A stretch of 5,974 nt of DNA from JAFMIT01 sp049421205 (GTDB lineage: Bacteria; Actinomycetota; Actinomycetes; S36-B12; UBA5976). The translations under genes and the position numbers were made by a program. Where the stretch lies: the NCBI GenBank assembly GCA_049421205.1, contig JBMSMQ010000044.1:1-5974 (forward strand), in the 5' to 3' direction. The notes under the pieces were generated by a model. It was not told the DNA's origin. It ran no database searches and worked only from the letters and a program-made list of their open reading frames with translations. Positions within the stretch are counted from its first letter, which is position 1. Each line of letters opens with the position of its first letter. Below are positions 1 to 5,909 of the stretch, piece after piece.

Positions 1-139
1 GCGCCAAAAGACCTGTTCGAGTTCGCTCAATACGAACATCGACATGAGAGGCGCCTAGTGAAGTTCCAGTTGAGATAGCTGCATCAGATACCGACGTGAG
101 TGGGAGAGTTAAGAAATCTGCATCAATATTATTCGACAA
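1..139 (-). CDS. tldD: TldD/PmbA-family metalloprotease, N-terminal fragment (runs off left edge)
   Basis: An open frame reads leftward to the window edge with no stop. From a TTG at 139-137 it gives 46 residues. Residues 5-14 read IDADFLTLPL and residues 28-42 read SLGASHVDVRIERTR, which fit the start of actinobacterial TldD/PmbA proteins as I remember them: a DPDFLALPL-like start, then a GA-x-x-x-D-x-R-x-E-R-x-R core. Family members are zinc-dependent proteases linked to microcin maturation and CcdA turnover. The catalytic HExxxH region lies outside the window, so activity cannot be judged. I prefer the TTG start because a GGAAAAG Shine-Dalgarno-like stretch (149-143) sits 7 nt upstream (counting from GGA) and the protein then begins where homologues do. 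An in-frame ATG at 229-227 would add 30 residues with no family resemblance and has no purine-rich site before it. The gene is divergent from the peptide transporter. Family call fairly sure; start less so. Confidence 0.72.
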   Translation of the reverse strand, partial: MSNNIDADFLTLPLTSVSDAAISTGTSLGASHVDVRIERTRTGLLA

Positions 140-188
140 AGGCTTTTCCGTTCTCTCGACTTCGAGGTCGGCTAAGAGTACGTATTTG

Positions 189-206
189 TAGGTGGATTCG
201 CACCTA
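189..206. repeat. Inverted repeat, 6-bp arms, in tldD-like leader
   Basis: TAGGTG (189-194) and CACCTA (201-206) are perfect reverse complements around a 6-base spacer GATTCG. The repeat lies 50 bases upstream of the preferred TTG start of the leftward gene. It could be an RNA hairpin in that gene's leader or a protein-binding site. If the gene instead starts at the ATG at 229, the repeat is inside coding sequence. Function unknown. Confidence 0.4.
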
Positions 207-230
207 GTTCGCGCTGCCTGAAACCGCATA

Positions 231-260
231 TTGATTCACGGGGGCTACGCAAATTAGGAT
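231..260 (+). promoter_or_regulatory. Candidate sigma-70-type promoter for oppA
   Basis: TTGATT (231-236) matches four of six bases of the -35 consensus TTGACA. After an 18-base spacer, TAGGAT (255-260) fits the actinobacterial -10 pattern TANNNT and matches four of six bases of TATAAT. Transcription would begin near 267, giving a leader of roughly 88 bases before the oppA start. Spacing and position suit a housekeeping-type promoter, but two short motifs can occur by chance in 200 bases. Confidence 0.45.
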
Positions 261-276
261 GACGGGCTCGGTCATC
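258..276 (+). promoter_or_regulatory. Inverted repeat over the predicted oppA transcription start (possible operator)
   Basis: GATGAC (258-263) and GTCATC (271-276) form perfect 6-bp arms around a 7-base spacer. The left arm overlaps the candidate -10 box and the spacer covers the predicted start near 267. A dimeric repressor bound here would block the promoter, which is where many operators lie. A slipped alternative pairs GGATGA (257-262) with TCATCC (275-280). No regulator gene is in the window, so the binding protein is unknown; an RNA hairpin is the other reading. Confidence 0.4.
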
Positions 277-294
277 ATCCCCGATGCCGAACCT

Positions 295-323
295 GGAGCC
301 GGCGACTTCGAAGAGTCGGTTCT
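295..323 (+). promoter_or_regulatory. Imperfect leader hairpin upstream of oppA
   Basis: On the transcript, GGAGCC (295-300) pairs with GGTTCT (318-323), including two G-U pairs. After a 3-base bulge (GGC, 301-303), GACT (304-307) pairs with AGTC (314-317) around the loop TCGAAG. Its right arm shares bases with the palindrome at 318-329, so the two structures cannot form together. It does not match any riboswitch class I know. Confidence 0.35.
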
Positions 324-329
324 AGAACC
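318..329. repeat. Perfect 12-bp palindrome GGTTCTAGAACC
   Basis: Every base is matched by its mirror complement with no spacer. It ends 12 bases before the GGAAG ribosome site of oppA. As DNA it is a good candidate for a two-fold symmetric protein site; as RNA it can fold only as a 4-bp stem with a CUAG loop. It falls downstream of the candidate promoter, where a bound protein could act as a roadblock. No known operator consensus is matched with confidence. Confidence 0.4.
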
Positions 330-341
330 CTCGAAAAGAAT

Positions 342-346
342 GGAAG
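342..346 (+). promoter_or_regulatory. Ribosome binding site of oppA
   Basis: GGAAG lies 8 bases before the ATG at 355. The codon directly before this ATG is TAA in the same frame, so the protein cannot start further upstream. The next in-frame ATGs (codons 6 and 7) would lose the two lysines at the start of the signal peptide. Confidence 0.6.
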
Positions 347-354
347 CTAGTTAA

Positions 355-1977
355 ATGAAGAAACCCTCAATGATGGTGCGTGGTGGAGCGGCTCTTGTAG
401 CTGCTGCGCTCGCACTCACAGGGCAGATCATGCCTGCGAAGGCCGCTACTACAACATTCACCGATTGCTATCTTTATTCAGCAGGTGAGCCAGACTTTAT
501 TGATCCAGCTCTTACCAGCACACTTGTCGGTGCAAATGCTGCAATCATGTTGTATGACGGACTAACCGAAACTGATGCTGATGGCAAACTCGTAGGAGCC
601 GTTGCCGAAAAGTGGACAACTAAAGACAAAGGTCTAACTTGGGTATTTACGCTCAAGAAGGGTCTTAAGTTCTCAAATGGCGAAGATGTATTACCTTCCT
701 CATTCGTCGCTGGTTGGAAGCGTGCGGTAGATCCTAAGTTGGCCTCAGAAGTTGCCTATCACTCTTACTTCATTGCAGGTATGGAGGATTACAACACCGG
801 AAAAGGTTCATTCCCAACCGCGAGCGTAGTTGCAAATGACACTGCTCGTACTTTGACAGTGAAGATGGTTTCAGCAACAACTGATTGGCCCGCGATTGTC
901 AGCCACTCTGTGTTCTCTCCAATTCCAAAGTCAATGGAAGGCGCCTCAGCTAAGGTTGAGGAAGATGGAACCAAGTTAGTTGGAAATGGCCCATATATGT
1001 TGGATAAAGCAATCACAAAGCGCGCAGGTGGCGAAATTGTGATGGTTCCAAATCCAAGTTATGGTGGAAAGAAACCGACTCTCACCAAAATCACATTCAA
1101 GATTTCTTCTGATGTAAATGCCGCCTATAACGCATTTGCTTCAGGACAATGCGACAACGGTCCTATCCCTGCAGGTCGATATACCGAACTCCTCGGCAAG
1201 TGGGGAACCAAGGGATTCAAGACCACTCTCGGAACTGATTACTGGGGATTCAACTGGGAAGATCCAGTTGTAGGCGGCACCAAGAACAAGTTGCTCCGTA
1301 GCGCTATTGCAAAGGCTATTGATAAGGACCAAATTTCCACAGTCATTTATCAAGGCACACGCAAGCCAACAAGCGGACTTCTACCTCCGGGACTACCTGG
1401 TTATAAGAACAATCAGGGATTAAACACATCTCGTGATCTTGCTGGTGCAAAGAAAGACTTTGCACAGTGGAAAAAGCTTGGTAACTCACTTAAGTCACCG
1501 ATTCGCCTCTCCTACAACGATGGCGCTGGTTGGGACAAAGTAGCTGCAATCATCATTGCTAACCTCAAGGATGTTGGTATTGATGCGAAGCTTGATCCAT
1601 TCCCTGCGGATGGAACTTACTTCTCAAAGATGCGTAAGGGTGGCGGTCAAATGATTCGTGCTGGTTGGTTCGCTGACTATCCAATCGCTGACAACTTCCT
1701 CTTCCCATTGCTGCACTCAAAGTCAATCGATGGTGACAACCTCGAACGCTATAAGTCAGCAACATTTGATAAGTTAGTCGATGCAGCTCGTGCTTCTACA
1801 AATAAAGCACTCGCTGACTCCAGCTACCAGCGCGCTGAACGTCATGCACTAGTAAACGATGTAGTAATCGTTCCTACAGTTAACCGCGGAATTGCCTCCG
1901 TTGTTGGTGCAAACGTCCAGACCTACCCAATTACCCCACTTGGAATGGTCTTCTACGACGAAGTCAAGATGGGATAA
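355..1977 (+). CDS. oppA: Oligopeptide ABC transporter substrate-binding protein (SBP family 5, OppA-like)
   Basis: This is the extracytoplasmic receptor that captures peptides and hands them to the OppB/OppC channel. The 540-residue length is normal for family 5 (SBP_bac_5). A Sec signal peptide is clear: basic start (K2, K3, R9), hydrophobic core at about 10-23, and an AKA cleavage motif ending at residue 30. Family signatures follow: LYDGLTETD (66-74), AEKWTTKDKGLTWVFTLKKG (84-103), GNGPYML (210-216), and RSAIAKAIDKD (315-325). R435, W438 and D441 in RAGWFADY reproduce the spacing of OppA residues R413, W416 and D419, where the aspartate holds the peptide amino terminus; this favours peptides as ligand. 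There is no lipobox cysteine, unlike most Gram-positive binding proteins. C38 and C266 are the only cysteines and might form a disulfide. A hairpin at 2001-2039 separates it from oppB. Other family 5 ligands, such as dipeptides or nickel complexes, are not excluded. Confidence 0.93.
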   Translation: MKKPSMMVRGGAALVAAALALTGQIMPAKAATTTFTDCYLYSAGEPDFIDPALTSTLVGANAAIMLYDGLTETDADGKLVGAVAEKWTTKDKGLTWVFTLKKGLKFSNGEDVLPSSFVAGWKRAVDPKLASEVAYHSYFIAGMEDYNTGKGSFPTASVVANDTARTLTVKMVSATTDWPAIVSHSVFSPIPKSMEGASAKVEEDGTKLVGNGPYMLDKAITKRAGGEIVMVPNPSYGGKKPTLTKITFKISSDVNAAYNAFASGQCDNGPIPAGRYTELLGKWGTKGFKTTLGTDYWGFNWEDPVVGGTKNKLLRSAIAKAIDKDQISTVIYQGTRKPTSGLLPPGLPGYKNNQGLNTSRDLAGAKKDFAQWKKLGNSLKSPIRLSYNDGAGWDKVAAIIIANLKDVGIDAKLDPFPADGTYFSKMRKGGGQMIRAGWFADYPIADNFLFPLLHSKSIDGDNLERYKSATFDKLVDAARASTNKALADSSYQRAERHALVNDVVIVPTVNRGIASVVGANVQTYPITPLGMVFYDEVKMG

Positions 1978-1978
1978 G

Positions 1979-2002
1979 GATCTTTAATTAGATCTTTAAT
2001 TG
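1979..2002. repeat. 12-bp tandem direct repeat after oppA stop
   Basis: GATCTTTAATT occurs at 1979-1989 and again at 1991-2001, in register at a 12-base period (GATCTTTAATTA then GATCTTTAATTG). It begins one base after the oppA stop codon and runs directly into the left arm of the terminator-like hairpin. A copy of the 9-base core ATCTTTAAT also appears at 5915-5923, after the oppF stop. It may be simple local duplication; function unknown. Confidence 0.6.
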
Positions 2003-2039
2003 AAAAGTGAAGGGCCGTTTCTCGGTCCTTCACTTTTCA
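2001..2039 (+). terminator. Strong hairpin between oppA and oppB (partial terminator or mRNA stabiliser)
   Basis: Bases 2001-2016 pair with 2024-2039 through 16 consecutive pairs, one of them G-U, around the 7-base loop GTTTCTC. The outer part is A-rich on the left and T-rich on the right, so the structure could end transcription from either side, although no separate T-run follows the stem. It lies 23 bases after the oppA stop and 36 before oppB. No clear new promoter is seen between it and oppB, so I infer partial read-through: plenty of oppA message and less for the membrane and ATPase genes. A 3' end protecting oppA mRNA would have the same effect. Confidence 0.8.
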
Positions 2040-2075
2040 TATGTAACTGAAAAAACACTTAGAGAGCGAAATTAA

Positions 2076-3068
2076 ATGTTCACCTACACTATTCGACGAC
2101 TAATTCAGTCGCTGATTGTGGTCTGGGCTGCAACCACGTTAATGTTTGCTCTCTTCTTCATCATTCCCGGAGATCCAATTTCACTCAAAAGTGGCGAAAA
2201 AGCTCTGCCACCCGAGATTCTTGCCAACATCACAGCCAAATATGGCCTTGATCAGCCGGTAACCACCCAATATTTTCGATTTTGGAACAACTTAATTCAT
2301 GGTGATCTTGGTTTCTCCTATAAAAATGAGGAATCAGTAAATTCGATTTTGGCGGACGGTTTGTCAACGAGCGCCAGACTGCTGTTCTGGGCGGCTCTAA
2401 TTCAGATACTCATTGCTTTCACGGTTGGTTTTATTAGTGCCGTTAAGCGCGGTTCGCTCGGTGATAGAGCCGCAACGGTTTTCACTGTTGGCGTTCAAGG
2501 GATTCCAGTTTTTGTTTCTGGTCTTCTTGCACAGTATTTTTTCGGAGTACTGCCGTTTCAGCTCAATATCGCATGGCTAAATTTCTTCAAACCTTGGCCG
2601 ACAGAATGGAGTTTTGGAGTCATTCCAACCGAAGGTTGGAAGGGAATTGTTCTACCAGCTTTTGTTGTAGCGCTCGTTGATGCAGCATTTATCGCTCGAA
2701 TGCTGCGCTCCTCATTGCTTGAAGTCTTACGTGCAGATTACATTCGAACAGCTTTTGCAAAGGGATTATCACCACGCCGAGTATGGATTCATCATGCACT
2801 GCGAAATGCATTGATTCCAGTAGTAACGGTTTATGGAACTTCTGTCATCGCGATTTTCGGAGTAGCCGTTCAAACTGAGAAAGTTTTTTCACTCCCGGGA
2901 ATGGGTTCGACAATCGCTGATTCTGCTCTTTCGCAAGATGCACCAGTTGTATTGGGCCTTTCTGTAGTTGTTATTGCCTTTGGAGCACTTATTAATTTGA
3001 TTGTTGACTTAAGTTATGCACTGATTGATCCTCGCATCAAAATTGAAGGCAAGGCGGTGACAACATGA
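2076..3068 (+). CDS. oppB: Peptide ABC transporter permease, OppB/DppB type
   Basis: One of the two channel-forming inner-membrane subunits, pairing with OppC. At 330 residues it has normal OppB/DppB length. The N-terminal BPD_transp_1_N domain is plain: a first membrane helix at about 11-31 ending in PGDP, then an outer segment with KYGLDQP and, further on, LIHGDLGFSY. Five more hydrophobic helices follow, giving the usual six. The cytoplasmic EAA loop that docks on the ATPase is DYIRTAFAKGL (221-231), continuing to RNALIP (243-248); T-A-F stands where the EAA core would be, as is common in this subfamily. The ATG at 2076 is preceded by a weak AGAGAG site (2061-2066) at 9 bases. The stop overlaps the oppC start in ATGA. 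It could equally be called dppB; sequence alone does not separate dipeptide from oligopeptide permeases. Confidence 0.93.
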   Translation: MFTYTIRRLIQSLIVVWAATTLMFALFFIIPGDPISLKSGEKALPPEILANITAKYGLDQPVTTQYFRFWNNLIHGDLGFSYKNEESVNSILADGLSTSARLLFWAALIQILIAFTVGFISAVKRGSLGDRAATVFTVGVQGIPVFVSGLLAQYFFGVLPFQLNIAWLNFFKPWPTEWSFGVIPTEGWKGIVLPAFVVALVDAAFIARMLRSSLLEVLRADYIRTAFAKGLSPRRVWIHHALRNALIPVVTVYGTSVIAIFGVAVQTEKVFSLPGMGSTIADSALSQDAPVVLGLSVVVIAFGALINLIVDLSYALIDPRIKIEGKAVTT

Positions 3069-3946
3069 AAAATAGAAAGACCACACCGTCCAATGAGTCT
3101 CTTAGCTATTGGCAGGATGTTCGCAAGCGATTCTTTGCAAATAAGATTTCCATAGCAGGACTTTCTATTCTTGTATTTCTAGTACTGCTAGCCATATTTG
3201 GTCCACTTTTGAGTTCCTACGAATATGATGAATTAACACCTGAAATCTTAGTTGGGCCTTTTTCTCCCGGACATATTCTCGGAACAGATGATTTGGGAAG
3301 AGATATTTTTGTGCGCGTAACCAATGGAATTAGGCTCTCTATGACCGTTGCGATTGTGGTGACCTTAATTTCAGTTTTTGTTGGTGTCGCCCTAGGAGGC
3401 CTTGCGGGATATTTCGGCGGGTGGGTGGATACGATTATCAGCAGGTTTATTGACACTTGGCAGGTAATTCCTTTTGTTTTGATTGGATTTTCAATAATCA
3501 CAGTATTCGGATCTTCATTCTGGGTCATCGTTGCTGCGCTTGTGCTCACTGGTTGGTATTCAACTACCCGACTCTTTCGCGCTTCGGTAATGCAAGTTAA
3601 ATCTCTTGACTATGTTGAGGCGGCCCGAGCAACGGGTGTGCCAACAAAGCGATTAATTCTTCGTCATGTCGGGCCAAATGCTATTCCGCCAATAATTGTC
3701 GTTCTGGCATTTTCGATTGCTGGAGCAATATTGAGTGAGTCAATCTACGCATTCCTTGGTGTGGGATTCCGAGAACCAACCCCCTCGTTAGGTGTCATGA
3801 TTTCAGGATCTCGCAATTATCTAGTTGATAAACCTTTTGTATTTTTCATACCAGGTTCTGTGCTTGTTCTGCTAACACTTTCGATTGTTTTAATTGGAGA
3901 CGGACTCAGAGATGCTCTCGATCCGAAATTGCGAGGATCAAAGTGA
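3065..3946 (+). CDS. oppC: Peptide ABC transporter permease, OppC/DppC type
   Basis: Second channel subunit, forming a heterodimer with OppB. The 293 residues are typical of OppC/DppC. A cytoplasmic N-terminal stretch with RKRFFANK precedes the first helix, matching the OppC_N domain. The hallmark LGTDDLGRDIF lies at 72-82 just after the first outer loop. The EAA loop is well preserved as DYVEAARATGV (182-192), followed by RHVGPNAIP (200-208), the coupling-helix region that contacts the ATPase. The protein ends with DPKLRGSK after the last helix, as usual in the family. The ATG overlaps the oppB stop by 4 bases (ATGA), with GG-rich sequence just before it (AAGG at 3051-3054, GGTG at 3056-3059), so its translation is probably coupled to oppB. 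Its stop overlaps the oppD start in GTGA. Family call secure; exact substrate not. Confidence 0.94.
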   Translation: MKNRKTTPSNESLSYWQDVRKRFFANKISIAGLSILVFLVLLAIFGPLLSSYEYDELTPEILVGPFSPGHILGTDDLGRDIFVRVTNGIRLSMTVAIVVTLISVFVGVALGGLAGYFGGWVDTIISRFIDTWQVIPFVLIGFSIITVFGSSFWVIVAALVLTGWYSTTRLFRASVMQVKSLDYVEAARATGVPTKRLILRHVGPNAIPPIIVVLAFSIAGAILSESIYAFLGVGFREPTPSLGVMISGSRNYLVDKPFVFFIPGSVLVLLTLSIVLIGDGLRDALDPKLRGSK

Positions 3947-4941
3947 CAACGCCGCTGTTACACATTGATAATCTTCATGTCCATTTCAATACTTCTGATG
4001 GAGTAGTAAAGGCGATAAATGGAGCCTCCTTGACACTGAATAAGGGTGAAGTTGTCGGTTTGGTGGGCGAATCTGGTTCAGGAAAATCCGTCACAGCTAT
4101 GAGCGTTCTTGGCTTAGTTCCCAAACCTCCTGCAATTTATCCAGAGGGAAGAATCCTCTGGAAAGGGATTGATTTACTCGCTACACCTGAGCGCGAACTG
4201 CGTGAAATTCGTGGTGGAGAAATTTCGATGATTTTCCAAGATCCGATGACTTCACTGAATCCTGTTTACACAATCGGACACCAAATAGCGGAAATGATTC
4301 GAGTGCACCAACGTGTTACGCCGAAGCAAGCAGAGAAGCAGGCTATTGAAATGTTGGAACTCGTTGGAGTTCCCAACCCTCATCAGCGAGTAGATGACTA
4401 TCCACATCAATTTTCAGGCGGGATGAGACAAAGAGCCATGATTGCAATGGCCCTGTCTTGCAATCCGGAGCTGCTAATAGCCGATGAACCGACTACTGCT
4501 CTTGACGTAACAATTCAGGCACAGATTATCGAAATATTAGAGAAATTAGCTCGTGAGAGAGATGTAGCAATTCTTTTAATAACTCATGATCTAGGAGTAG
4601 TTGCCGGCGTGTGTGATCGCATTGCAGTTATGTATGGCGGCCGAATTGTCGAGGAAGCAAGTGTCGATGAAATCTTCAATAAACCACTTATGCCGTATAC
4701 CTGGGGATTAATGAAATCCATTCCTAAGATGAATTCTGGAGCAAGAAAGAAGCTCTACACAATTCCTGGATCTCCACCTACTCCTCGACAAATGATAGAT
4801 GGTTGCACTTTTGCGCCACGATGTGAATTTGCCATTGATAAATGTTTCTCAAATGCTCCCGAACTTTTAAGTTATGGAAAAGGGCGTACGGCGCGTTGTC
4901 ATCGTCTTTCCGAGCCGGATTTTGCGAGGAAGTTAACGTGA
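3943..4941 (+). CDS. oppD: Peptide ABC transporter ATP-binding protein, OppD/DppD type
   Basis: Cytoplasmic ATPase that, with OppF, powers import through OppB/OppC. The 332 residues contain all motor motifs: Walker A GESGSGKS (42-49), Q-loop Q99 in IFQDPMTSLNP, ABC signature FSGGMRQR (157-164), Walker B ending in D181 of DEPTTALD (181-188), and switch histidine H215 in ITHDLG. The C-terminal oligo_HPY extension has PGSPPTPRQ and four cysteines at 288, 294, 301 and 319 (C-X5-C-X6-C-X17-C), the pattern reported to bind a [4Fe-4S] cluster in some OppD/DppD proteins. The start is GTG within a GTGA overlap with the oppC stop, backed by a GAGG site (3933-3936) 6 bases upstream. The PMTSLNPVYTIG stretch and the GMRQR signature fit OppD/DppD rather than OppF. 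Nothing appears broken. Confidence 0.95.
   Translation: MTTPLLHIDNLHVHFNTSDGVVKAINGASLTLNKGEVVGLVGESGSGKSVTAMSVLGLVPKPPAIYPEGRILWKGIDLLATPERELREIRGGEISMIFQDPMTSLNPVYTIGHQIAEMIRVHQRVTPKQAEKQAIEMLELVGVPNPHQRVDDYPHQFSGGMRQRAMIAMALSCNPELLIADEPTTALDVTIQAQIIEILEKLARERDVAILLITHDLGVVAGVCDRIAVMYGGRIVEEASVDEIFNKPLMPYTWGLMKSIPKMNSGARKKLYTIPGSPPTPRQMIDGCTFAPRCEFAIDKCFSNAPELLSYGKGRTARCHRLSEPDFARKLT
4926..4930 (+). promoter_or_regulatory. Ribosome binding site that fixes the oppF start
   Basis: GAGGA inside the end of oppD lies 7 bases before the GTG at 4938. This supports the GTG rather than an in-frame ATG at 4842, which would add 32 residues overlapping the coding end of oppD. The same GCGAGGA string precedes the oppD GTG at 3931-3937. 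Confidence 0.7.
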
Positions 4942-5909
4942 GTACTTTACTAAGTGCGAATGGACTCGTGAAGAAATTTCCAATCCAACGCGGAATCCTT
5001 AAGCGAACAGTTGGCCATGTGAATGCCGTTTCAGATATCACTTTTGATATTGCATCGGGAGAAACATTAGGTCTTGTTGGTGAATCTGGATGTGGAAAAT
5101 CAACAACAGCTCGTATGTTGATGAGACTCATCGAACCTACCTCGGGAACGATTGATTTTCAGGGCGTCCAGCTAAATAATCTCTCACGAGAAGAGATGCG
5201 CAGAACGCGTAAGGATATTCAGATTGTATTTCAAGACCCTTATGCTTCCCTGAATCCACGTATGACCGTACGCCAGATAATTGGCGAACCACTCATTGTT
5301 CATGAAATGGCGGAAAACGATCTTGATCCCCGTGTTGATGAAATGATGGAGCTATGCGGTCTAGCTCACGAATTTGGTAACCGATACCCTCATGAATTTT
5401 CGGGAGGTCAACGTCAACGTGTTGGGATTGCTCGAGCGCTTATTACTCGTCCGAAATTAGTTGTACTCGATGAACCAGTCTCGGCTTTGGATGTCTCCGT
5501 TCAAGCCCAAATTCTCAATCTTCTTGACGATTTGAAGTCCAAGTTTGACTTGAGCTATCTGTTTGTTGCCCACGACCTTTCCGTAATTTCTCATATAAGT
5601 GATCGAGTTGCGGTGATGTATCTTGGCAAAATTGTAGAAATTGGTTCTCGCAAAGACATTTTTGAGAATGCGAAGCATCCTTATACGCGTGCACTATTAT
5701 CCGCAGTTCCTCTCGCAGATCCAGATGCTGAAAGAATACGGAAGTCAAAGAGAATTGTTCTAACTGGTGAAGTACCAAGTCCTGTGAATCCGCCATCTGG
5801 ATGCAGATTTAGAACTCGCTGTTGGAAAGCAGAATCTAAGTGTGAAACCGAAGTTCCCACACTTAAAGAACACAATTCGCTCGCAACTGCGTGCCATTTC
5901 CCAGAATAG
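4938..5909 (+). CDS. oppF: Peptide ABC transporter ATP-binding protein, OppF/DppF type
   Basis: Second ATPase of the importer, working as a heterodimer with OppD. From the GTG at 4938 it is 323 residues, normal for OppF/DppF. Residues 9-28 (NGLVKKFPIQRG-ILKRTVGH) carry the KxFP start and the insertion typical of OppF. Motor motifs: Walker A GESGCGKS (48-55), Q-loop Q99 in VFQDPYASLNPRM, signature FSGGQRQR (154-161), Walker B DEPVSALD (178-185), and H212 in VAHDLS. The YASLNPRM and GQRQRVGIARAL forms are diagnostic of the F subunit. The C-terminal oligo_HPY region has GEVPSPVNPPSGC and four cysteines at 289, 295, 302 and 319 (C-X5-C-X6-C-X16-C), like OppD. The GTGA overlap with the oppD stop implies coupled translation. 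A longer version from an ATG at 4842 lies inside oppD and lacks family similarity in the extra part. It is the last gene of the operon in view. Confidence 0.95.
   Translation: MSTLLSANGLVKKFPIQRGILKRTVGHVNAVSDITFDIASGETLGLVGESGCGKSTTARMLMRLIEPTSGTIDFQGVQLNNLSREEMRRTRKDIQIVFQDPYASLNPRMTVRQIIGEPLIVHEMAENDLDPRVDEMMELCGLAHEFGNRYPHEFSGGQRQRVGIARALITRPKLVVLDEPVSALDVSVQAQILNLLDDLKSKFDLSYLFVAHDLSVISHISDRVAVMYLGKIVEIGSRKDIFENAKHPYTRALLSAVPLADPDAERIRKSKRIVLTGEVPSPVNPPSGCRFRTRCWKAESKCETEVPTLKEHNSLATACHFPE

Larger units (their letters stand above)
140..354. other. Divergent intergenic region between tldD-like gene and oppA
   Basis: About 215 bases separate the two divergent starts. I find no convincing + strand coding frame. 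On the - strand the tldD-like frame stays open back to an ATG at 229, but without family similarity. The region holds a candidate oppA promoter (231-260), inverted repeats at 189-206, 258-276 and 295-323, a perfect palindrome at 318-329, and the oppA ribosome site. No clear promoter for the leftward gene stands out: TACTCT on the - strand (about 180-175) fits a TANNNT -10, but it has no good -35. Confidence 0.6.

Noticed and set aside
1..54. Nested inverted repeats (GCGCC 1-5 with GGCGC 50-54; GTTCG 21-25 with CGAAC 33-37) resembling a structured RNA.
   Set aside because: They lie within the preferred tldD-like coding region; coding constraint is the simpler account and no RNA family is recognised.
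1..78. A + strand open frame from the window edge to a TAG at 76-78 (APKDLFEFAQ...), possibly the end of an upstream gene.
   Set aside because: The opposite strand over the same bases encodes a recognisable TldD/PmbA-like N-terminus, and the + frame has no recognisable motif.
189..206. tRNA T-arm lookalike on the - strand (GTGCGAATCCAC).
   Set aside because: The loop lacks the T-T-C start, the stem is not in T-arm register, and no acceptor stem, anticodon arm or CCA is found around it.
318..329. LexA (SOS) box at the palindrome GGTTCTAGAACC.
   Set aside because: Actinobacterial and Gram-positive LexA boxes read GAAC-N4-GTTC; here the half-sites are in the opposite order with a 2-base spacer.
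474..1765. Several - strand open frames of 60-75 residues inside oppA.
   Set aside because: All are antisense to a strongly supported gene, lack ribosome sites and motifs, and look like shadows.
4842..4937. A longer OppF starting at the ATG at 4842.
   Set aside because: The extra 32 residues overlap conserved cysteine-bearing coding sequence of oppD, and the GTG at 4938 has a well-placed GAGGA site and gives the normal family N-terminus.
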